A stretch of 64,000 nt of DNA, taken from contig NZ_CP033324.1 in NCBI RefSeq assembly GCF_003710085.1, positions 3,163,501-3,227,500 of the forward strand, given 5' to 3'. The stretch comes from Nocardioides pantholopis (GTDB lineage: Bacteria; Actinomycetota; Actinomycetes; Propionibacteriales; Nocardioidaceae). A model generated the notes under the pieces. That model was not told the DNA's origin. It searched no databases and saw only the letters and a list, made by a program, of their open reading frames with translations. Positions 35,809 through 44,941 of the stretch are shown here, piece by piece; position 1 is the stretch's first letter, and every line of letters begins with the position of its first letter. A program made the translations under genes and the position numbers.

Positions 35809-37095
35809 TCAGCCGATCCGGTCGATCACGATCGAGCCCGGCTCGTACTGCGTGCCCGCCGCCGCCACGTCGTACCCGCCCTCGAGGGAGGCCAGGGCCC
35901 GCTCGAAGCGCTCCGGGGTGTCGGTGAGCAGCGTGAACAGCGGCTGGCCGGCGGTGACGGCGTCCCCGGGCCGGGCGTGCCAGACGACGCCGGCGCCGGC
36001 CTGCACCGGGTCCTCCTTGCGGGCCCGGCCGGCGCCGAGGCGCCAGGCTGCCAGCCCGACCGACATCGCGTCGAGCCGGGTCAGCACCCCGGTCGCCGGC
36101 GCGGGAACGACGTGGGACTCGCGGGCCACCGGCAGCTCGGCGTCGGGGTCGCCGCCCTGGGCCGAGATCATCCGGCGCCACACGTCCATCGCGGAGCCGT
36201 CGCGGAGCCGGTCGGCGGGATCGATGTCGGTGATCCCGGCGCCGGCGAGCATCTCCCGGGCCAGCGCCACCGTCAGCTCGACGACGTCGGCGGGCCCGCC
36301 GCCGGCGAGCACCTCGACCGACTCGGCGACCTCGATCGCGTTGCCGGCGGTGCGGCCCAGCGGCGTGGCCATGTCGGTGAGCAGCGCGACCGTGCGGACG
36401 CCGGCGTCGGTGCCGAGCGCGACCATGGTCTCGGCCAGCTCGCGGGCATCGCCGAGGTCCTTCATGAACGCCCCGGACCCGACCTTCACGTCGAGCACCA
36501 GCGCGCCGGTGCCCTCCGCGATCTTCTTGCTCATGATCGAGGACGCGATCAGCGGGATCGCCTCGACGGTGCCGGTGACGTCGCGCAGCGCGTAGAGCTT
36601 CTTGTCGGCGGGCGCGAGGCCGTCGCCGGCCGCGCAGATCACGGCCCCGACGGACTCCAGCTGGGCGAGCATCTCCTCGTTGCTGAGGGTGGCCCGCCAG
36701 CCGGGGATCGCCTCGAGCTTGTCCAGGGTGCCGCCGGTGTGGCCGAGCCCCCGGCCGGACAGCTGCGGCACCGCGACGCCGCACGCGGCGACCAGTGGCG
36801 CCAGCGGCAGCGTGATCTTGTCCCCGACCCCGCCGGTGGAGTGCTTGTCGGCGGTCGGGCGGGACAGGGAGGAGAAGTCCATCCGCTCCCCCGACGCGAT
36901 CATCGCGGCGGTCCAGCGGGAGATCTCGCGCCGGTCCATGCCGTTGAGCAGGATCGCCATCGCCAGCGCCGACATCTGCTCGTCGGCGACCCCGCCGCGG
37001 GTGTAGGCGTCGACCACCCAGTCGATCTGGCTGTCCGACAGCGTGCCGCCGTCGCGCTTGACGGAGATGACCTCGATCGCGTCGTGCTGTGACAT
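35809..37095 (-). CDS. deoA: Thymidine phosphorylase
   Basis: Phosphorolysis of thymidine (and deoxyuridine) to the base and deoxyribose-1-phosphate. 428 residues. The phosphate/nucleoside site is KHSTGGVGDKITLPLAP, followed by LSGRGLGHTGGTLDKLEAIPG; the glycine hinge and SSIMSKKIAEG complete the signature. The C-terminal alpha/beta domain is present. ATG at 37095 is preceded by TACCCT (37102-37107) at six bases: another leaderless start. Its product joins the deoC route. Isolated on the minus strand between an ene-reductase and a secreted protein. Confidence 0.94.
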   Translation of the reverse strand: MSQHDAIEVISVKRDGGTLSDSQIDWVVDAYTRGGVADEQMSALAMAILLNGMDRREISRWTAAMIASGERMDFSSLSRPTADKHSTGGVGDKITLPLAPLVAACGVAVPQLSGRGLGHTGGTLDKLEAIPGWRATLSNEEMLAQLESVGAVICAAGDGLAPADKKLYALRDVTGTVEAIPLIASSIMSKKIAEGTGALVLDVKVGSGAFMKDLGDARELAETMVALGTDAGVRTVALLTDMATPLGRTAGNAIEVAESVEVLAGGGPADVVELTVALAREMLAGAGITDIDPADRLRDGSAMDVWRRMISAQGGDPDAELPVARESHVVPAPATGVLTRLDAMSVGLAAWRLGAGRARKEDPVQAGAGVVWHARPGDAVTAGQPLFTLLTDTPERFERALASLEGGYDVAAAGTQYEPGSIVIDRIG

Positions 37096-37241
37096 GGGAG
37101 GAGGGTACGGCGCGGCGCGGGCCGGCTCCGCATCGCGGTGCGGGGCCTGCGCGCGCCGGGGCCGGCGGTTGGCCACCGCCCCTCGGGGTAGGACCCACCC
37201 GTCGGGTCGAGCGTGTCGACCCCTGGCTCTGAGGATGACCC

Positions 37242-37904
37242 ATGACGAAGATCTCGGTCCTGCTGGCGGCCGCCGTGCTGCTGGTGGCCCCGCTCGCCCC
37301 GGTCGGCGCGGTGAGCGCAGCCCCCGCGCCCGTGGCGCGCGAGTCCGCCGTCGCGCAGGAGCGGCTCGGCTCCGAGCGGACCGCACCGGCCGCACGGAAG
37401 GCGAAGCCCTGGAAGTGCGGTCGGTGGACGCACGGCATCTCCCAGTCCATGCGCTGGTGCGTCCGCTTCCGGTCGATCAAGCCGGTCGTGAGGCAGGACG
37501 GCAAGGACCTCCTGCACAACAACTTCAAGAAGCCGAAGAAGATGCACTGCTCGCTCTCCAAGGGCACGACCCTGGGGTTCAGCGTCGAGGGCACCGTGGA
37601 GGCCGAGGCGGGCGTCGTCTTCGCCAAGGCGAAGACCTCCGTGACCGCCGGCGTCTCGGGCAGCACGACCACCACCAGCGAGACCGGCGCCGAGTTCCGG
37701 GTCAAGGGCAAGGGCTGGGCCTACTGCGCCCGCGGACACGCGGCGTTCCGGGTCAAGGGCCGGACCTCCCAGCACATCTGCGGCGGCACCAAGTGCATCC
37801 GCCGGCCCGGCAACAAGGTCAACACCCTGCTGCCCTCCAGCCCGTTCTTCGAGATCGGGCCGGGCCGCGACATCAACTGGAAGCGGTTCCTCCCGAAGGC
37901 CTGA
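37242..37904 (+). CDS. Secreted hypothetical protein, basic and cysteine-containing
   Basis: I do not recognise this 220-residue protein. A signal peptide (LLAAAVLLVAPLAPVGAVSAAP) is followed by a basic chain with six cysteines (two in WKCGRWTH and RWCVRF, then HCSLSKG, YCARGH, HICGG and TKCIRR). A low-complexity GVSGSTTTTSETGAEFRVKG segment sits in the middle. Pairs such as FRVKGKGW and FRVKGRTS suggest an internal duplication. No catalytic motif is visible. GAGGATGACCC precedes the ATG without a strong Shine-Dalgarno. Confidence 0.6.
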   Translation: MTKISVLLAAAVLLVAPLAPVGAVSAAPAPVARESAVAQERLGSERTAPAARKAKPWKCGRWTHGISQSMRWCVRFRSIKPVVRQDGKDLLHNNFKKPKKMHCSLSKGTTLGFSVEGTVEAEAGVVFAKAKTSVTAGVSGSTTTTSETGAEFRVKGKGWAYCARGHAAFRVKGRTSQHICGGTKCIRRPGNKVNTLLPSSPFFEIGPGRDINWKRFLPKA

Positions 37905-37927
37905 GCCACGGGCCGGTCGCCGCCGGG

Positions 37928-39097
37928 TCAGCCGGCGGCGACCGGCACTCGGTGGTAGCCGCGCAGCACGAACGTGTCCCGGCTCTCGGGCTCGCCGGCC
38001 AGGGCGAGCTCCGGGTAGGTCGCGACCAGGGCGGCCACGGACTCGGCGAGCTCCATCCGGGCCAGCGGGGCACCCAGGCAGAAGTGCACGCCCACGCCGA
38101 AGGCGAGGTGGTTGTTCGGCGTCCGGTCGACGAGGAACTCCTCGGGCCGGTCGAAGACCGCCGGGTCGCGGTTGGCCGCGCCGAGCAGGGCCGCGATCCG
38201 CTGCCCCCGCTCGACCACGACGCCGCCCACCGTCACGTCCTCGGTGGCGGTGCGTTCGAAGAGCTGGAGCGCGGAGTCGAAGCGGAGCATCTCCTCGACG
38301 GTCGCCGGGACGTCCGCCGCCGGCCGCAGCCCGCGCCGCAGCATCGCGACCAGGCCGTTGCCGAAGACGTTGACCGACGCCTCGTGCCCGGCGTTGAGCA
38401 GCAGCACCACCGCGGCCACCACCTCATCGTCGCTCAACTCGGTCCCGGCGAGGTCGGTGATCAGGTCCTCGGCGGGAGTTGCCCGCCGCTCGGCGACCAG
38501 CTCGCGCACCAGCCCGTCGAACTCGCTCGCGGCCCGGACGGCCGCGTCGACGGTCTCCTGCGCCGGGTCGACCTCGTACATCCGCACGATCGCCTGGGAC
38601 CAGTCGCGCAGGTCGTGGGCGTAGGAGGACGGGACACCCAGCAGCTCGGCGATCACGAGGACCGGCAGCGGCTCGGCGTACTGGCCGATCACGTCGAACC
38701 CGGCGCCGTCGGTCTCGGCGAGCAGCCCGGCGGCGAGCTCGCGCACCCGCGGTCGCAGCCGCTCGACGTGGCCGCGCGCGAAGGAGCTGGCGACCGGACG
38801 GCGCAGCCGGGTGTGCACCGGCGGCTCGTTCTCCATCATCTGGTTGCGGTGCAGCAGGTTGAACGGCTCCAGGTACGCCGCCGGCTCCCGGTCCGTCCAG
38901 AGCCGGCCGAGCCGACGGTCGCGCTGGACCGCCGAGACCGCCGCGTGGGAGAACGTCAGGAACATCCCCGACGGCTCGTGCCACGCGACGCCGCCGGTGG
39001 CGGCGTGCCGGGCGCGCTCCTCGGCGAAGTGGGGACAGGGATCGGCGACGACCTCAGGAGCCGTCAGGTCGATCGAGGTTGTCGGGACCGAACGCAT
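37928..39097 (-). CDS. Cytochrome P450
   Basis: 389-residue soluble P450 monooxygenase. The heme-thiolate loop is FGVGVHFCLGAPLARME (Cys near 341), the K-helix ExxR is EEMLR, and the I-helix reads LLLNAGHEASVN, where Ser replaces the usual Thr of the AGxET oxygen-activation pair. Substrate unknown. The ATG at 39097 has GAGGTG seven bases upstream and overlaps the cdd gene by 44 bases; the longer ATG at 39112 lacks a site. Cotranscription with cdd and the nucleoside importer is likely, but I see no reason for a nucleoside substrate beyond location. Confidence 0.9.
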   Translation of the reverse strand: MRSVPTTSIDLTAPEVVADPCPHFAEERARHAATGGVAWHEPSGMFLTFSHAAVSAVQRDRRLGRLWTDREPAAYLEPFNLLHRNQMMENEPPVHTRLRRPVASSFARGHVERLRPRVRELAAGLLAETDGAGFDVIGQYAEPLPVLVIAELLGVPSSYAHDLRDWSQAIVRMYEVDPAQETVDAAVRAASEFDGLVRELVAERRATPAEDLITDLAGTELSDDEVVAAVVLLLNAGHEASVNVFGNGLVAMLRRGLRPAADVPATVEEMLRFDSALQLFERTATEDVTVGGVVVERGQRIAALLGAANRDPAVFDRPEEFLVDRTPNNHLAFGVGVHFCLGAPLARMELAESVAALVATYPELALAGEPESRDTFVLRGYHRVPVAAG

Positions 39098-39470
39098 CGG
39101 GAAGCACCTCATCCATCGTCCTCACGCCCGAGACCGTCCACAGCAGGAGGTCCCGGCCGCCGTTCTCGAACAGCAGCTGCCGGCAGCGGCCGCACGGCAT
39201 GATGATCTCGCCGTCCCCGTCGACGCAGACGAAGTGGGTCAGCCGTCCGCCGCCGGTGAGGTGCAGCTGGGAGACCAGCCCGCACTCCGCGCACAGCGCC
39301 ACGCCGTAGGAGGCGTTCTCGACGTTGCAGCCGACGACCACGCGCCCGTCCTCGACCCGCGCGGCCGCCCCCACCCGGTAGTGGGAGTACGGCGCGTAGG
39401 CGTGGGCCGCCGCCGCGACGGCGGCCTCCCGCAGGGAGTCCCAGTCGACGCCGGCGGCCGTGCTGCTCAC
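39054..39470 (-). CDS. cdd: Cytidine deaminase
   Basis: Deaminates cytidine and deoxycytidine to uridine forms. 138 residues, homotetrameric type. The zinc site is in SYGVALCAECGLV and MPCGRCRQLL, with the catalytic Glu in NVENASYG/AEC. The GTG start overlaps the stop of the ABC permease as GTGA, so the deaminase is the last salvage step in the importer operon. Its 3' end overlaps the P450 start. Confidence 0.94.
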   Translation of the reverse strand: MSSTAAGVDWDSLREAAVAAAAHAYAPYSHYRVGAAARVEDGRVVVGCNVENASYGVALCAECGLVSQLHLTGGGRLTHFVCVDGDGEIIMPCGRCRQLLFENGGRDLLLWTVSGVRTMDEVLPDAFGPDNLDRPDGS

Positions 39471-40984
39471 CCGGCGCTGCCCTTGCGGTAGACCAGCCCG
39501 TCGGCGGCCGGCATCCGCAGGTTCTGCGAGGCGAAGGCCAGCACGAACAGCGTGGCGACGTACGGCGCCATGCCGGTGAACTCGCTCGGCACGCTGTCGG
39601 TGGTGGCGAACCAGGCGATGAAGGCGACCGCCAGGCCGAGGGTGATCACCGGGGTGCGCGCCGCGGACGCCAGGCGGCGCAGCGCCAGCACCAGCGCCAC
39701 GACGGCGGCGACGGCGAGCAGCGCGGCCAGGACGTGTCGCGCCCAGGTCGGCAGGGCACCGAACGTGTCGGCGGGCCCCACCAGCCAGAAACCGACCGCC
39801 AGGACCAGCGTGGCCACCAGGCCGGCCAGGAACTCGACGTTCCCGACCACCATCCGCGCGACGCCGCCGACCCCGGGACCAGCCTGGTCGTGCACGGTGA
39901 GCGGCTGCGCGGCGGCGCGCCGGAGCTGGACCACGGCCACGATCACCAGGATCACGCCGATGACCAGCAGCAGCGCGTGCAGCGCGTCGGTGCCCCCGCG
40001 CAGCTGGATGGCGGAGGTGTAGCCGAACAGCGCGGCGCCGGCGAGCAGCCCCGCGGGGCGCCAGTTGCCGAAGATCATCGCGGCCAGGCCGATGTAGCCC
40101 AGGCCGCCGGTCATGCCGTTCTGGTAGCCGGGTGCGGCCACCAGGGCGAGGTAGGCGCCGCCGAGGCCGGCGAAGCTGCCGGAGATCGCGACCGCGACGA
40201 ACTTGTAGAAGTAGACCCGAACGCCCAGCGTCTCGGCGGCCGACGGCGCCTCGCCGACCGAGCGCAGCCGCAGCCCGAACGCGGTCGACCAGAGCAGCCA
40301 GCCGGTGCCGACCACGAGGACCAGTGCCAGCACGGTGAGCAGCGAGAGGTTGCGCGTCAGGGCGGCGACCACGGCGGCCAGGTCGGAGATCAGGAACCAG
40401 CCCTTCCCGGCGAGGTCGCTCGCCGCGTCGGCGATCGGCCCGAGGGTGAACGCCGGCGGACGGTCGAGCGACGGGGACTGGGTGGGGCCGCCGCCGGGGA
40501 GGCCGGTGAACCAGGCCTGGGCCAGGAACGCCGCGAGCCCGGCCGCGATGATGTTGATCGCGACACCGGAGACGATGTGGTCGACCCCGAGGAGCACAGT
40601 CGTGACGGCGTGGACGACGCCGCCCACGAGCCCGAAGAGCAGCGCTCCGAGGATGCCGCCGAGGAAGCCGTAGTGGTAGCCGGCCCAGCCGGCACCCAGG
40701 GCCCCGACGATCATCATGCCCTCGAGGCCGATGTTGACCACGCCGGCCCGCTCGGACCAGAGGCCACCGAGACCGGCGAGCGCGATCGGCACGGCGGCGA
40801 CGAGGGCGGCGCGCAGGGCGCCGGCCGAGGTCAGGTCGTCGGCACCGGTCAGGACCCGGACCAGGGAGACCAGGGCGAAGACCCCAAACCCGATCAGCAG
40901 GTAGCGGGTCAGCCGGCTCCGGCCGGTGGTCTCCGGCTCCGGCGCGGCCAGGGCGGTCGAGCCGGGCGGGATGGCGACACTCAC
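39467..40984 (-). CDS. Nucleoside ABC transporter permease 2
   Basis: 505-residue permease of the RbsC-related nucleoside uptake type (NupQ/BmpC-like). About ten membrane helices in the first 370 residues, with the family signature GLGGLWSERAGVVNIGLEGMMIVGALGAGW; the C-terminal extension has several more helices, making it longer than usual. Its GTG start overlaps the permease 1 stop (GTGA). It imports nucleosides with its partner permease, the ATPase and the BMP lipoprotein upstream. Confidence 0.88.
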   Translation of the reverse strand: MSVAIPPGSTALAAPEPETTGRSRLTRYLLIGFGVFALVSLVRVLTGADDLTSAGALRAALVAAVPIALAGLGGLWSERAGVVNIGLEGMMIVGALGAGWAGYHYGFLGGILGALLFGLVGGVVHAVTTVLLGVDHIVSGVAINIIAAGLAAFLAQAWFTGLPGGGPTQSPSLDRPPAFTLGPIADAASDLAGKGWFLISDLAAVVAALTRNLSLLTVLALVLVVGTGWLLWSTAFGLRLRSVGEAPSAAETLGVRVYFYKFVAVAISGSFAGLGGAYLALVAAPGYQNGMTGGLGYIGLAAMIFGNWRPAGLLAGAALFGYTSAIQLRGGTDALHALLLVIGVILVIVAVVQLRRAAAQPLTVHDQAGPGVGGVARMVVGNVEFLAGLVATLVLAVGFWLVGPADTFGALPTWARHVLAALLAVAAVVALVLALRRLASAARTPVITLGLAVAFIAWFATTDSVPSEFTGMAPYVATLFVLAFASQNLRMPAADGLVYRKGSAG

Positions 40985-42087
40985 GATGCCTCCTGCGGGA
41001 CCGGGGCGGTGGGGGTCGCCAGCTGCCTGGCGACGGCGGACTGCTCGAGGCGCACGCGGTAGCGGCGGGTGATCTCGTAGGCGATGACGACGGCCAGCAC
41101 GATGACGCCCTGGGTGACCTCGATGATCTCCGGGGAGATGCGGACCAGGATGTTCAGCGCGTTGGCCTGCTCGGAGAGGAACGCGAAGATCAGCGCGCCC
41201 GCGGCGATGCCCAGCGGGTGGTTGCGGCCCAGCAGCGCCACGGCGATGCCGGAGAACCCGATGCCGGACTGGAACGAGCTGCCGAAGTTGTGGGCCTGGC
41301 CGAAGAGGACCGGCATGCCGATCAGCCCGGCGACCGCACCGGAGAGCAGCATCGCGATCACGATCATCTTCTTGACGTCGACCCCCGAGGCCACGGCCGC
41401 GCTGTCCGAGGTGCCGGTGGCGCGCAGGTCGAAGCCGAACCGGGTGTGGGTGATGACCACGTAGTAGAGGACGCCCACGAGGACGGCCAGCAGCCCCAGC
41501 CCGTAGAACTGGGTGCTCCCCGCGTCGCCGATGAACGGCAGGTCCAGCCCGCCGACCCAGCTGGACTCGGGGACCGGCTTGGTGTTCGTGGCGTTGCCGG
41601 TCGTCACGCCGACCTGCTTGATCAGGTAGCCGACCAGGAGCGCCGCGATCGAGTTCAGCATGATCGTGCCGATCACCTCGCTGACGCCGCGGGTGACCCG
41701 GAGCAGCCCGGCGATGCCCGCCCAGGCAGCTGCCGACGCCATGGCCAGGACGACTGCCAGCACGGTGTTGGCGGGCCCGGGCAGCAGCGCCTCGCCGGCG
41801 ACGACGGCCCCGACGAACGCGCCGATGCGGTACTGCCCCTCAACGCCGATGTTGAACAGGTTCATCCGGAAGCCGATGGCGGCCGCGACGCCGGAGAGGT
41901 ACAGCACGGCGGAGTTGTTCGCGATGTTGACCAGGTTCCGGTCCCCCGGCCAGGTCAGCAGGGTCTCCCAGAATCCGCCGACGTCGGCGTCCGTGGCCAG
42001 CAGGAGCGCCGAGGCCAGGAGCCCGGCGATCAGCAGAGCCAGGGCCGGGGCCGCCAGCGCGAGGATGAGGCGTCTGCCCCGGTTCAT
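40981..42087 (-). CDS. Nucleoside ABC transporter permease 1
   Basis: 368 residues with about nine membrane helices, NupP/YufP-like. The coupling region is IGFRMNLFNIGVEGQYRIGAFVGAV, which matches the VEGxYxIG signature of nucleoside permeases. GTSDSAAVASGVDVKKMIVIAMLLSGAVAG is also typical. The start overlaps the ATPase stop by 4 bases. Forms the heteromeric channel with permease 2. Confidence 0.88.
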   Translation of the reverse strand: MNRGRRLILALAAPALALLIAGLLASALLLATDADVGGFWETLLTWPGDRNLVNIANNSAVLYLSGVAAAIGFRMNLFNIGVEGQYRIGAFVGAVVAGEALLPGPANTVLAVVLAMASAAAWAGIAGLLRVTRGVSEVIGTIMLNSIAALLVGYLIKQVGVTTGNATNTKPVPESSWVGGLDLPFIGDAGSTQFYGLGLLAVLVGVLYYVVITHTRFGFDLRATGTSDSAAVASGVDVKKMIVIAMLLSGAVAGLIGMPVLFGQAHNFGSSFQSGIGFSGIAVALLGRNHPLGIAAGALIFAFLSEQANALNILVRISPEIIEVTQGVIVLAVVIAYEITRRYRVRLEQSAVARQLATPTAPVPQEAS

Positions 42088-43607
42088 GTGGTGCTCCCTG
42101 TTCCGGTCATGGCGGCGCCGAGCTCCCGGGCACTGACCTGGCGCGGATCGAACGTCCCCGTCAGCCGGCCCCGGAACAGCACCATGATGGTGTCCGACAG
42201 TCCGATCAGCTCGTCGAGGTCGGCCGAGATCAGCAGGACGGCCAGCCCTTCGCGTCGGGCGGTGCGGATCGAGTCCCAGATCGCGGCCTGGGCTCCGACG
42301 TCCACGCCGCGGGTCGGGTGGGCGGCCACGAGCAGCGCCGGCGAGCCCGACATCTCGCGACCGACGATGAACTTCTGCTGGTTGCCGCCGGAGAGCGCCC
42401 GGGCGGTCGTGTTCACGCCGGGCGTGCGGACGTCGTACTCCTCGATGATGCGCTGGGAGTCGCGGACCGCGGCGCCCCGGCGGATGAACCCCCGGGAGAC
42501 CAGCGGCGGGCGGGTCTGGTGGCCCAGGATGCGGTTCTCCCAGAGCGGGGCGTCGAGCAGCAGGCCGTGGCGGTGCCGGTCCTCGGGGATCACGCCGATG
42601 CCGCTCTCGCGGCGGCGCCGGGTCGGCATCGAGGTGATGTCGGTGCCGTCGAGCAGCACCCGGCCGCTCGCGGTCGCCAGCATGCCCAGCACGGTCTCCA
42701 CGAGCTCGGTCTGCCCGTTGCCCTCCACGCCCGCGATGCCGAGCACCTCGCCGGCGCGCACGTGGAGGTCGATGTCGCGCAGCAGCTCGCGCCCGTGCAC
42801 GTCGAGGACCGTGACGTCCTCGAGCCCCAGCACGACGCGGTCGGTGACCGTGGAGTCCTCGGTGTTCGGCGAGGGCAGCTCGGAGCCGACCATCAGCTCG
42901 GCGAGCTGCCGCGAGGTCACCTCACCCGGCTTCACGGTCGCCACTGTCGTGCCGCGCCGGATCACCGTGATCTCGTCGGCGATCGCCCGGACCTCGTCGA
43001 GCTTGTGGGAGATGAACAGGATCGTGTGGCCCTGGGCCCGCAGCTCACGCAGGTTGTCGAAGAGCGCCTCGACCTCCTGCGGGACCAGTACCGCGGTGGG
43101 CTCGTCGAGGATGATGATGCGCGCACCCCGGTAGAGGACCTTGAGGATCTCCACCCGCTGCCGCTTGCCGACCCCGAGGCCCTCCACGAGGTCGTCGGGG
43201 TCGAGGTCGAAGCCGTAGGCCTCGGAGATCCGCCGGATCTCCGCGCGCGCCTTCGCGCCGATGCCGAAGGCCTTCTCGGCGCCCAGCACGACGTTCTCCA
43301 GGATCGTGAGGTTGTCGGCCAGCTGGAAGTGCTGGAAGACCATCCCCACGCCCGCCGCGATGGCGTCCGAGGGCGAGCTCATGTCCATGACGTGCCCGTT
43401 GACCTCGACGGTGCCGGAGTCCGGGCGCTGTACGCCGTACAGGATCTTCATCAGCGTCGACTTGCCGGCGCCGTTCTCGCCCACGATCGCGTGGATGGTC
43501 CCCGCCGGGACCTCGAAGCTCACGTCGTCATTGGCGATCACGCCGGGGAAGCGCTTGCCGACCCCCGAGACACGAACCGCGGGTTCCCCCGCCACAGCCG
43601 TCTGCAT
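42084..43607 (-). CDS. Nucleoside ABC transporter ATP-binding protein (double domain)
   Basis: 507-residue ATPase with two ABC domains in one chain, as in sugar and nucleoside importers (NupO/MglA-like). Domain 1: Walker A GENGAGKST, signature region LGVGKRQRVEILK, Walker B IIILDEPTA. Domain 2: degenerate Walker A GVEGNGQTE, signature LSGGNQQK, and LLVAAHPTRGVDVGA at the B site. The second domain has lost the canonical P-loop lysine, as is usual in this family. The ATG at 43607 was chosen because AGGAGG stands 4 bases upstream; an ATG 24 bases earlier lacks a site. Confidence 0.92.
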   Translation of the reverse strand: MQTAVAGEPAVRVSGVGKRFPGVIANDDVSFEVPAGTIHAIVGENGAGKSTLMKILYGVQRPDSGTVEVNGHVMDMSSPSDAIAAGVGMVFQHFQLADNLTILENVVLGAEKAFGIGAKARAEIRRISEAYGFDLDPDDLVEGLGVGKRQRVEILKVLYRGARIIILDEPTAVLVPQEVEALFDNLRELRAQGHTILFISHKLDEVRAIADEITVIRRGTTVATVKPGEVTSRQLAELMVGSELPSPNTEDSTVTDRVVLGLEDVTVLDVHGRELLRDIDLHVRAGEVLGIAGVEGNGQTELVETVLGMLATASGRVLLDGTDITSMPTRRRRESGIGVIPEDRHRHGLLLDAPLWENRILGHQTRPPLVSRGFIRRGAAVRDSQRIIEEYDVRTPGVNTTARALSGGNQQKFIVGREMSGSPALLVAAHPTRGVDVGAQAAIWDSIRTARREGLAVLLISADLDELIGLSDTIMVLFRGRLTGTFDPRQVSARELGAAMTGTGSTT

Positions 43608-43650
43608 CGGTCCTCCTAGACCCGTCTCCATGCCCCACCCTCCGGACGTG

Positions 43651-43691
43651 GCGGACCCGGGGACAACCTAAGCGATCGTCCCCGGGTCCGC
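43651..43691 (-). terminator. Strong hairpin between binding-protein and ATPase genes
   Basis: GCGGACCCGGGGAC (43651-43664) and GTCCCCGGGTCCGC (43678-43691) form a perfect 14-bp stem with a 13-base loop. It lies between the bmp stop and the ATPase start. In ABC operons such hairpins give the binding protein more mRNA than the rest. Confidence 0.65.
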
Positions 43692-43713
43692 GACACAGCC
43701 CGTGCGCTGCTGA

Positions 43714-44805
43714 TCAGGGAGCGGTGGGCACCTTGATCTCGCCGGACTTGATCTTCTCGGCGTAGCCGTCGAGGTCAGCCTTGACGTCGTCGACGAAGCC
43801 ACCGGAGGTGGCGTAGCCGACCCCGTCGACCGAGAGGTCGTAGTTGGTGAACCCGGCCGGTGCCGAGCCCTCGTCGAACGCGGCGACGTACTCGGAGACC
43901 GCGACGTCGATCCGCTTGACCATCGAGGTCAGGATGTGCGCCTGCTGCTCGGACTCCGCCGAGAGGTACTGGTCGGAGTCGACGCCGATGGCCCACTTGC
44001 CCTCGCCGGCGGCGGTGACCGCCTGGAAGACGCCCAGGCCGGACTTGCCGGCAGCGTGGAAGATCACGTCCACGCCCTTGTCCAGCTGGCCCTCGGCGGC
44101 GGTCTTGGCGCCGGTCGGGTTCTCGAAGCCGGCCTCGCCGTCGTTGGGGTCCTCGGTGAGGTACTGGACCTCGACCTTGATCGACGGGTCGACCGCCTTG
44201 ACGCCGGCGACGTAGCCGGCCTCGAACTTCTGGATCAGCTCGCCGCGGGTGCCGCCGACGAAGCCGACGTGCTTGGCCTCGGACTTCATGGCCGCGGCGG
44301 CGCCGACGAGGAAGGAGCCCTCCTGCTCGGCGAAGATCAGGTCGGAGAGGTTCGGCAGCTCGGCGATGCTCGAGGCGAAGCCGTCGACGACCACGAAGTT
44401 GGTGTCGGGCATCTCCTCGGCGACCTTGGCGGCGGCCGGGGAGTAGATGAAGCCGACCGCGATGATCGGGTTGAAGCCCTGCTCGGCCAGCGTGCGCAGC
44501 CGCTCCTCGCGGACGGTGTCGTTCTCCTCCTGCCCGGCCTCGGCCTCGATGCAGGTGGCGTCCAGGTCCTCGACGGCGGTGGTGATGCCGGCGTAGGCGG
44601 AGTCGTTGAAGGACTGGTCCCCGCGGCCGCCCACGTCGTAGGCCACACCGATCTTGGGGCCGTCGCCGTCGGCGGTCTTGCACACGTCCTCGGACGCGCC
44701 GCTGCCGCCGTCCTTGGCCTCGGGCTCGTCGTCACTGCCGCCGCATCCGCTGAGGACCAGCGCGCTGGCCGCGATCAGTAGTGCCGCCTTGCGAATTCCG
44801 CGCAA
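43714..44805 (-). CDS. BMP-family nucleoside-binding lipoprotein
   Basis: 363-residue lipoprotein (Bmp/PnrA/Med family) that captures nucleosides outside the membrane. Lipobox LVLSGCGG (Cys near 21), then an Asp/Glu/Gly-rich tether. The binding fold has IGVAYDVGGRGDQSFNDSAY, which carries the family D-x-SFN motif, then EAGQEEND, IIAVGFIYSP, VGFVGG and GVDSDQYLSAE; the C-terminal GYATSGGF is also typical. The start is an unusual TTG at 44805 with a near-perfect AAGGAGGAG site. First gene of the importer-cdd-P450 operon. Confidence 0.9.
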   Translation of the reverse strand: MRGIRKAALLIAASALVLSGCGGSDDEPEAKDGGSGASEDVCKTADGDGPKIGVAYDVGGRGDQSFNDSAYAGITTAVEDLDATCIEAEAGQEENDTVREERLRTLAEQGFNPIIAVGFIYSPAAAKVAEEMPDTNFVVVDGFASSIAELPNLSDLIFAEQEGSFLVGAAAAMKSEAKHVGFVGGTRGELIQKFEAGYVAGVKAVDPSIKVEVQYLTEDPNDGEAGFENPTGAKTAAEGQLDKGVDVIFHAAGKSGLGVFQAVTAAGEGKWAIGVDSDQYLSAESEQQAHILTSMVKRIDVAVSEYVAAFDEGSAPAGFTNYDLSVDGVGYATSGGFVDDVKADLDGYAEKIKSGEIKVPTAP

Positions 44806-44941
44806 GACTCCTCCTTAGCTCAAGTGCGTCACTGGCGACGCAGGTACGGGCAGTACCTAACCATCCCGGCGCTCGATCGAAGCCATTGTCGCCCAGTTGT
44901 TACCTACCGGTGACCCGGGCCGGGGTGCCGGATCGGGCGGC

